Assembly: GCA_002900555.1 (NCBI GenBank)
Contig: MUGD01000028.1
Span: forward strand, 1-18,196
Length of the DNA stretch: 18,196 nucleotides
Direction: 5' to 3'
From: Thermoplasmata archaeon M9B2D
GTDB lineage: Archaea; Thermoplasmatota; E2; DHVEG-1
Part shown: in pieces, positions 13,594 through 18,196 of the stretch
Layout of the letters: every line of letters begins with the position of its first letter
Position numbering within the stretch: the stretch's first letter is position 1
Program-made: the position numbers and the translations under genes
Notes under the pieces: generated by a model
What the model was told of the DNA's origin: nothing
What the model saw: the letters and a program-made list of their open reading frames with translations, nothing else
Database searches by the model: none

Positions 13594-14904
13594 CTATGGT
13601 CTGAACCGCAAAAGCGTCCGCGGGAACGGAATCGTATCCTTTATGTTCTCTGATTTACAGACCCAGGCGACCAATCGCTCGACCCCAAGACCATAACCCG
13701 CATGAGGCACTGAGCCGAACCTTCGTAAATCAAAATACCATTCATAGTTCTTCACGTTCTCCCCCATCTGCATTAACCGCTCTGTCATCGCCGCGATATC
13801 CGTGCTTCTCTGTGACCCTCCGATGATCTCCCCGTACCCCTCCGGTGCCAGCATATCAAAACACAGCGCAGTCCGCGGATCCTTCTCATCCTTTGGTTTG
13901 TAGAATGCCATGATCTCTAGTGGATAATTGGTTACCACCACCGGGGTCTTGAAATGGTTCATCAGCCTATCCTCCTCGATGGTCCGAAGATCCTTGCCCC
14001 ATTCGATACTCATACCCTCCTTCTCCTGAAGGATCTGTAACGCATCGGTATACGTAATCGTGGGAAACTCAGAAGTCGCGATTTCTTGGAGTTTTACGAT
14101 ATCTTGACCAAGAAATTGAAGATCATTTTTGTTTTTTTGAAGAACCTGCCTTAGAATATACTGCACCTCTTCCTTAGCCAGTGCAACCACATCAGAAAGT
14201 TCCATCCAGGCTGCCTCCATCTCCGCCATCCAAAATTCTGAAAGATGTCGCGATGTTTTTGATCGCTCTGCCCGGAACGTCGGTCCCATGTTATAGATTT
14301 TCTCTAACGCGAAAATCCCTGCCTCTGCGTACAACTGCCATGATTGCGACAGATACGTCTTATCTTCATAGTATTTCACTTCAAAAAGCGTCGAACCACC
14401 CTCACATTGGTTTGGCTGTAACACCGGTGCATCAAACTCATAGAACCCTTTTTCCCTGAAAAACGTATGGATTGCACCAACCACTGTGGAACGAACCTTC
14501 AATATCGAGGTTAACTTGCGTGACCGTATCCATAGATGCCGCTGGTCAAGCAGAAGCTCTGGGCTTTGATCCTTTGTAATCGGAAACGGTTCTGCAAAAT
14601 TCACAATGGTAAGACCTGTCACTTGCAGTTCAAAGCCGCCAGGAGCCCGTTTATCTTCTTTCACGACTCCGGTAACTTGCACTGATGACTCAATAAGAGC
14701 TTTCAAAGCATCCTCAAACTCTATGTCTGGGAGACTGCCTTTTTTCACTGTCGCTTGCAGCACGCCAGTGACGTCCCGAAGAACCATGAAAACGATATTG
14801 CCACTGCTGCGAGTCCGATAGATCCATCCACGAAGATGGATTGTCTTCCCCGTGTATTCTCCCGTTAATATTTCATCTATTTGTGTCCATTTTGTTTCCG
14901 GCAT
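13594..14904 (-). CDS. asnS: Asparaginyl-tRNA synthetase
   Basis: Class II synthetase, 436 aa from the ATG at 14904 (TTG at 14913 is less likely). N-terminal OB-fold anticodon domain at about 20-105 (IHLRGWIYRTRSSGNIVF). Catalytic domain: motif 1 around 130-163, the substrate block QCEGGSTLFEV, SQSWQLYAEAG (186-196), motif 2 FRAERSKTSRHLSEFWMAE (210-228) and motif 3 GYGLGVERL (403-411). Asparagine rather than aspartate specificity is indicated by the SxQLYxEA, TSRHLxEFWM and WYxDLRRxGSVPHxGxGLG blocks. The gene is divergent from the S13 operon. TTGATAAA at 14941-14948 is a probable TATA box and TAGGT precedes the ATG. AsnRS and AspRS are close relatives, so the assignment rests on these blocks. 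Confidence 0.93.
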   Translation of the reverse strand: MPETKWTQIDEILTGEYTGKTIHLRGWIYRTRSSGNIVFMVLRDVTGVLQATVKKGSLPDIEFEDALKALIESSVQVTGVVKEDKRAPGGFELQVTGLTIVNFAEPFPITKDQSPELLLDQRHLWIRSRKLTSILKVRSTVVGAIHTFFREKGFYEFDAPVLQPNQCEGGSTLFEVKYYEDKTYLSQSWQLYAEAGIFALEKIYNMGPTFRAERSKTSRHLSEFWMAEMEAAWMELSDVVALAKEEVQYILRQVLQKNKNDLQFLGQDIVKLQEIATSEFPTITYTDALQILQEKEGMSIEWGKDLRTIEEDRLMNHFKTPVVVTNYPLEIMAFYKPKDEKDPRTALCFDMLAPEGYGEIIGGSQRSTDIAAMTERLMQMGENVKNYEWYFDLRRFGSVPHAGYGLGVERLVAWVCKSENIKDTIPFPRTLLRFRP

Positions 14905-14940
14905 GACCGACAACCTACTATGGGGGATATGTTAGTCACA

Positions 14941-14948
14941 TTTATCAA
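14941..14948 (-). promoter_or_regulatory. TATA box of asnS-acyP operon
   Basis: TTGATAAA on the minus strand, about 40 nt before the ATG at 14904, giving a short leader with AGGT. Confidence 0.4.
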
Positions 14949-15003
14949 TTACGGTTTCCTTTTTAATCAAAACGTCTTTACCATACAAACCTGGATACCG
15001 ATG

Positions 15004-15051
15004 AAATATGACCCGCCCTGTCAACCTCAAGGGTTACCCTTAAATATGACC
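15004..15051. repeat. Direct repeat pair and palindrome upstream of rps13
   Basis: AAATATGACC occurs twice (15004-15013 and 15042-15051). Between them lies the perfect inverted repeat AAGGGT-T-ACCCTT (15029-15041). The block sits in the 228-nt divergent region between asnS and rps13, about 40 nt upstream of the rps13 TATA box. Confidence 0.5.
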
Positions 15052-15078
15052 TCTTTTATTATTGGCAATACTTTCTTG

Positions 15079-15100
15079 TAGTATTCAAAGTACTATATAG
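15079..15100 (+). promoter_or_regulatory. Promoter of rps13-rps4-rps11-rpo3 operon
   Basis: TACTATATAG (15091-15100) is the TATA box, expected start about 15123. A dyad TAGTA-N7-TACTA (15079-15095) overlaps its upstream half, where TFB binds. Confidence 0.55.
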
Positions 15101-15132
15101 AGAGAGCTTGTACGCTAAAACGGGGTATCATC

Positions 15133-15837
15133 TTGGCAGAAAATGAAAAGTCACAAGAAGAAAAAACACATCATTCAAATAAAGAATCAGAAGAGACAAA
15201 ACCGGTAAAGACCAACGAATCCTCTGAAGAACCTAAAAACAAGACCGCTGCACCTGAACCAACGGCGGTAAAACCAGACCAACAACGGAGAAAGGAGAAA
15301 AAAGGAAAACAACCAGCCAAGGATGAGGAACCCGCGAAGAAAAAAGAACACGATGAGAATTTCAATTATATCGTCCGGATAGTAAATACGGATATCAACG
15401 GTGAAAACAATATCGTCCAAGGTCTGACCCAGATTAAGGGAATCGGACGGCATATGGCGACATTCATCGCAGATACGGCCGGAGTCGACCGGAAGATAAA
15501 ATTTGGGGATTTACCTGAACCTGAGATTGAACGACTTAAAGAAGTGCTGGAAAACCTCGATGAATATGCTCCCGCATGGATGCTGAACTACCAAAAGGAT
15601 ATGTACACAGGAGAGAACATCCATTTAATTAGTACGGAGGTCACGTCACGACTGAGAGATGACATCAACATGATGAAGATGATACGATCCTACCGTGGTG
15701 TCCGTCATGAGCTTGGCCTTAAAGTACGTGGACAACGGAGCAGCTCGAATGGAAGAAAAGGATTAGCACTCGGTGTCTCTAAACGAAGGGAAGCACCCGG
15801 CTCAGCGGGTAAGAAAGAAGAATCCAAGGAGAAATAG
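15133..15837 (+). CDS. rps13: Small-subunit ribosomal protein uS13 with long N-terminal extension
   Basis: 234 aa, against about 150 for usual archaeal S13. The core runs from about 77 to 220: NFNYIVRIVNTDINGEN, the helix-hairpin-helix QIKGIGRHMA (100-109), and YRGVRHELGLKVRGQRS (187-203), which contacts tRNA and 16S rRNA in the head of the 30S subunit. Residues 1-76 are low-complexity K/E/P/T-rich. The tail (AGKKEESKEK) is also charged. The start is TTG at 15133 with GGGGT 8 nt upstream, and transcription should begin near 15123, so the long N-terminus is likely real. A later start would give a normal length but has no ribosome-binding site that I can see. First gene of the operon. Confidence 0.9.
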   Translation: MAENEKSQEEKTHHSNKESEETKPVKTNESSEEPKNKTAAPEPTAVKPDQQRRKEKKGKQPAKDEEPAKKKEHDENFNYIVRIVNTDINGENNIVQGLTQIKGIGRHMATFIADTAGVDRKIKFGDLPEPEIERLKEVLENLDEYAPAWMLNYQKDMYTGENIHLISTEVTSRLRDDINMMKMIRSYRGVRHELGLKVRGQRSSSNGRKGLALGVSKRREAPGSAGKKEESKEK

Positions 15838-15848
15838 GAGTGACGTAG

Positions 15849-16661
15849 ATGAGCAGTCAGAAATTCCCACGAAAGAAATATGAAACTCCCTTACATCCTT
15901 GGAAAGAGAGCCGTATCAAATCAGAACGGGAGCTGATAAAGAAATACGGGTTAAAAAACCATAAAGAAGTTTGGAAGGCGAAAACCTATCTTGGGAAACA
16001 TCGTGAGCAGGCAAGAGAACTGCTTGCGAAAGTCGGATCAACAAACCCACAGGTGAAAAAAGAAAGTGACCAGTTACTGCTTCATTTAACACGAATGGGT
16101 ATCCTTTCTATGGGTGCGTCTCTTGATGATGTGCTCGCGTTGGAAATCGAATCAGTACTGTCACGACGGTTACAGACGTTGGTGTATCTCAAAGGATTTT
16201 CCAGTACACCGTATCAGGCACGTCAGTTGATCTGCCATGGTCATGTTGCTGTTGGGAACAAGAAAGTCACCATTCCAAGTTATATGGTTGCTAAGAACGA
16301 GGAAAGCCAGATTAGCTATACGCTTCAATCCCCCTTAAATGAACTGTCGCATCCAGCACGACCAAAAGGTGATACATATAAGACCGCTGAGATGGGAGCT
16401 GCGGTAAACCCATTTGGTACAGACAAACCAGTCATGGTTGTTCCAACAAAACAGCAGCAAACATCTACACCGGTGACGCCAGAAAGCAAACCTGCGACTG
16501 TGGTGGAGGTGGCAAAGCAACCAACGCCTGCAATTACAGAGAAATTACCAGAAGAGAAACCACCAGAAGAGAAACCACCAGAAGAGAAACCGACAGAAGA
16601 AAAACCAGCAGGAAAACCAAAGGAACAATCCAAGAAAGAGAAGAAAACGGAAGGAGCGTAA
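15849..16661 (+). CDS. rps4: Small-subunit ribosomal protein uS4 with repeat-rich C-terminal tail
   Basis: 270 aa; the archaeal S4 core is about 180. The core shows KKYETPLHPWKESRIKSE, KYGLKNHKEVWK and the S4 RNA-binding domain SRRLQTLVYLKGFSSTPYQARQLICHGHVAVGNKKV, which nucleates 30S assembly by binding 16S rRNA. From about 183 on it is low complexity: Q/T/P/K-rich, then four copies of a PEEKP-type unit, then KKEKK. The tail is probably disordered. It starts 11 nt after the S13 stop, with GGAG at 15837-15840. The PEEKP repeats are the tandem 15-mer at 16548-16607. Confidence 0.93.
   Translation: MSSQKFPRKKYETPLHPWKESRIKSERELIKKYGLKNHKEVWKAKTYLGKHREQARELLAKVGSTNPQVKKESDQLLLHLTRMGILSMGASLDDVLALEIESVLSRRLQTLVYLKGFSSTPYQARQLICHGHVAVGNKKVTIPSYMVAKNEESQISYTLQSPLNELSHPARPKGDTYKTAEMGAAVNPFGTDKPVMVVPTKQQQTSTPVTPESKPATVVEVAKQPTPAITEKLPEEKPPEEKPPEEKPTEEKPAGKPKEQSKKEKKTEGA
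16548..16607 (+). repeat. 15-bp tandem repeat (4 copies) in the rps4 tail
   Basis: Four units of the type CCAGAAGAGAAACCA; the first three are almost identical, the last diverged (ACAGAAGAAAAACCA). They encode PEEKP, PEEKP, PEEKP, TEEKP. Copy number is likely to vary between strains by slippage. Confidence 0.9.
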
Positions 16662-16664
16662 GAC

Positions 16665-17048
16665 ATGGCACGAAAAGGCATTGCTCATATTTATTCATCT
16701 TTTAATAATATCATTATCACTGTTACCGATTCCACAGGTGCAGAAACCATTGCGAAATGCTCTGGTGGGATGGTGACGAAATCAGCGAAAGATGAAGGGT
16801 CACCCTATGTTGCGATGAAAGTCGCACAGGTCGTGGCAGAGGCTGCGATTGAAAAAGGGTTTGACAGTGTCAATATCAAGATTAGTGGGAAAGGTGGAAA
16901 GAAAGGTGGAAACCCGGGTCGTGGGGCTCAAACTGCGATCCGATCATTGGTCCGTGCAGGATTACGGATTGGCACAATCGAAGATGTGACGCCACATCCG
17001 CATGATGGATGTAAACCAAAGGGTGGAAAAAGAGGTCGTCGTATCTAA
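16665..17048 (+). CDS. rps11: Small-subunit ribosomal protein uS11
   Basis: 127 aa, normal for archaea. Blocks: [32 protein letters not shown] (5-36), then [21 protein letters not shown] and [31 protein letters not shown], ending with the basic tail [11 protein letters not shown]11 sits on the platform of the 30S subunit and contacts the mRNA path. It follows rps4 with 3 nt between stop and ATG; AGGAG is well placed. Unlike its operon neighbours S13 and S4, it carries no charged extension. Confidence 0.97.
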   Translation: MARKGIAHIYSSFNNIIITVTDSTGAETIAKCSGGMVTKSAKDEGSPYVAMKVAQVVAEAAIEKGFDSVNIKISGKGGKKGGNPGRGAQTAIRSLVRAGLRIGTIEDVTPHPHDGCKPKGGKRGRRI

Positions 17049-17057
17049 GGTGGATAT

Positions 17058-17849
17058 ATGAAAGTCAAGACCGTTGAACTGAAGGGAAACCAAGGTGTCC
17101 TAAAAATAGAAGACACTGATCTATATTTTGTAAACTCCCTTAGACGTGTGATGCTTGCAGAACTTCCGAAACTTGCAATCGATGATGTGATTATCTACGA
17201 TAATACCAGTGCGTTGTTCGATGAACTGATTGCACATCGCCTTGGGTTGATCCCTATCCCGACCGATCTACACACTCTTGTGTTTCGAGATGAGTGTAAA
17301 TGTGAAGGTAAAGGATGCCCCAGTTGCACAGTGCGTTATACTCTCAGTAAAGAAGGGGACTGTGTCGTGTATTCTGGTGATTTACAACCAGAGCACCCTA
17401 GTTTTGCTATTACAGAAACCACGATTCCCATCGTAGAACTTATGAAGGACCAACGGGTGATTTTGGAGGTCGAGGCGGTTCTTGGACGAGGGAGAGACCA
17501 TGCAAAATGGCAGGTTGTCCTTGCACCGAGGTACCGTATGGAAACCAAAATTATGGTTGACAAAAAACGCATCAACGAGGTCAAAGCATTCATCGAGGAA
17601 CTACCCAAGGATCTTGTTGAGCTGAAGGGTGATAAACTGGAACTAAAGGACCCTTCACAGGAAAAGATCCTAGAATCGTACCTTGAAAAACATAAGGTAG
17701 ATTTTATCGCGATAACAAAGGACCCCTCGAAACTGCTATTCAGATTTGAGACCGATGGGTCGATGAGTGCGAAAGCTGCATTACAGGAGTCTATTAATAT
17801 CCTGGCCAAGAAATACGAAGAGTTCCGTGGGCTGCTCAAAGACCTCTAA
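17058..17849 (+). CDS. rpo3: DNA-directed RNA polymerase subunit Rpo3 (RpoD)
   Basis: 263 aa. Homologue of the bacterial alpha N-terminal domain and eukaryotic Rpb3; with Rpo11 it forms the assembly platform of RNA polymerase. The dimerisation helix block NSLRRVMLAELPKLAIDDV (26-44) and the AHRLGLIPIPTD block (59-70) are typical. C80, C82, C87 and C90 (CKCEGKGCPSC) make a likely zinc site. The middle domain (about 150-220), which holds Fe-S cysteines in Sulfolobus and some others, has none here, so no cluster is expected. Start codon is 9 nt after the rps11 stop, with GGTGG close by. Last gene of the operon before tRNA-Pro. Confidence 0.95.
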   Translation: MKVKTVELKGNQGVLKIEDTDLYFVNSLRRVMLAELPKLAIDDVIIYDNTSALFDELIAHRLGLIPIPTDLHTLVFRDECKCEGKGCPSCTVRYTLSKEGDCVVYSGDLQPEHPSFAITETTIPIVELMKDQRVILEVEAVLGRGRDHAKWQVVLAPRYRMETKIMVDKKRINEVKAFIEELPKDLVELKGDKLELKDPSQEKILESYLEKHKVDFIAITKDPSKLLFRFETDGSMSAKAALQESINILAKKYEEFRGLLKDL

Positions 17850-17911
17850 CCAAGGTGACTTGACCGAAAACTCTTTTACCTGTTTTCTCTTTTTACGATG
17901 CGATGTACATA

Positions 17912-17984
17912 GGGCCTGTGGGGTAGCTTGGTATCCTTGTGGCTTCGGGAGCCATCGACTTGCGTTCAAATCGCAACAGGCCCA
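17912..17984 (+). tRNA. tRNA-Pro (anticodon CGG)
   Basis: Cloverleaf folded by hand: acceptor GGGCCTG pairs perfectly with CAGGCCC; D-arm GGGT-AGCTTGGT-ATCC region; anticodon arm GTGGC-TTCGGGA-GCCAT with CGG at 34-36 (one G-T pair); T-arm TTGCG-TTCAAAT-CGCAA; discriminator A. No CCA is encoded and there is no intron. It reads CCG proline codons. Its 3' T-arm half is shared with the end of the recombinase frame on the other strand. It is 62 nt downstream of rpo3, behind a pyrimidine tract (TTTTCTCTTTTT, 17883-17895). A clear promoter of its own is not visible, so read-through from the rpo3 operon is possible. Confidence 0.93.
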
Positions 17985-18196
17985 TGGTCCTCTCTCGGAG
18001 GAAATTCAGTCAACAGACACGAAAATGGCGCTCTGTTGGTTTTCTCCTTATCTCGCTGTCCTGCCATTTTGTGTATTTTTTGTGATGGTTTCAGGGCGAG
18101 ACTGATCCAATCCACAGGCAAGATGTTGTAGTAGCTTACTGCTTGTCCGATGTAGGTGTTTGTTGTTGATATTTCCTCGTGTCCGAGCCATCGTTG
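17966..18196 (-). CDS. Tyrosine recombinase/integrase, C-terminal part (5' end outside window)
   Basis: The minus-strand frame is open from the right edge to a TGA at 17966-17968 and has no start inside the window. It begins QRWLGHEEISTTNTYIGQ, the classic end of the catalytic domain: LGH with the second conserved His, then the ISTTNTY block whose Tyr is the expected nucleophile. About 60 further residues follow, ending EDHGPVAI. This is longer than usual after the Tyr, and the last six codons lie inside the tRNA-Pro T-arm and acceptor. XerA-like chromosome recombinase or integrase of a mobile element are the options. The place next to a tRNA, pointing toward it, favours an integrase; the tail may be read-through into the attachment site. 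Confidence 0.8.
   Translation of the reverse strand, partial: QRWLGHEEISTTNTYIGQAVSYYNILPVDWISLALKPSQKIHKMAGQRDKEKTNRAPFSCLLTEFPPREDHGPVAI
17988..18042. repeat. Hairpin and inverted repeat just after tRNA-Pro
   Basis: TCCTC-TCTCG-GAGGA (17988-18002) is a short perfect hairpin 3 nt after the tRNA. CAACAGA (18011-18017) and TCTGTTG (18032-18038) form a 7-bp inverted repeat with a 14-nt loop. They lie in the recombinase tail and could be tRNA processing/termination signals or recombinase arm sites. Confidence 0.35.

Noticed and set aside
13225..13653. 142-codon plus-strand ORF starting MQMANKKETSQ
   Set aside because: It covers the acylphosphatase and the 3' end of asnS in antisense; those two have clear family motifs and this ORF has none. 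Only its first 25 codons lie outside them.
15171..15453. Minus-strand ORFs rich in F/S/G inside rps13 and again inside rps4 (16325-16681)
   Set aside because: Antisense images of the low-complexity tails of S13 and S4; no start signals or family features.
16548..16607. Short tandem repeats as a possible CRISPR array
   Set aside because: Units are 15 bp without spacers and keep the rps4 reading frame (PEEKP), so this is a coding repeat.

Overview
The window is archaeal, most likely from a euryarchaeon, perhaps of the Thermoplasmatota (lineage is inference). It encodes an archaeal LSm protein, ribosomal protein L37e, the order S13-S4-S11-Rpo3, an archaeal-type AsnRS and a B-family polymerase of the PolB2 kind. 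TATA-like boxes lie about 25-27 nt upstream of plausible transcription starts. There is no rRNA and no CRISPR array.

Left part (1-1683): the 3' end of an alpha/beta hydrolase, a convergent PUA-domain RNA-binding protein, an LSm-L37e operon (the 54-aa L37e gene is easy to miss), and a small membrane protein whose TATA box points to a leaderless start. Positions 1685-7399 hold a complete minus-strand peptide/nickel-type ABC importer operon: lipoprotein OppA, permeases OppB and OppC, ATPases OppD and OppF. This suggests uptake of peptides by a heterotroph.

Middle part (7525-12463): a DNA-damage-tolerance-like island and the most interesting region. One coupled minus-strand operon encodes a RadA/RecA-fold protein that has lost Walker A, Walker B and the catalytic Glu, then an 84-aa helical protein, then a PolB2-type polymerase with a ruined exonuclease site but most polymerase residues kept. 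Next to it a DUF72 protein and a SRAP (YedK/HMCES-type) abasic-site protein are transcribed divergently from a shared region with a perfect 7-bp-arm dyad. The layout resembles, by analogy, the bacterial ImuA-ImuB-DnaE2 mutasome and SOS-linked SRAP genes. Two hand-counted lines of polB2 are richer in G+C than two lines outside the island.

Right part (12600-18196): a K/E-rich coiled-coil protein, a 3' region with T-tracts, acylphosphatase and AsnRS (minus strand), and the S13-S4-S11-Rpo3 operon, in which S13 and S4 carry long charged low-complexity extensions. tRNA-Pro(CGG) follows. The C-terminal end of a tyrosine recombinase runs in from the right edge toward the tRNA, and its reading frame ends inside the tRNA T-arm. 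This suggests that an integrated element begins at this tRNA and continues beyond the window.
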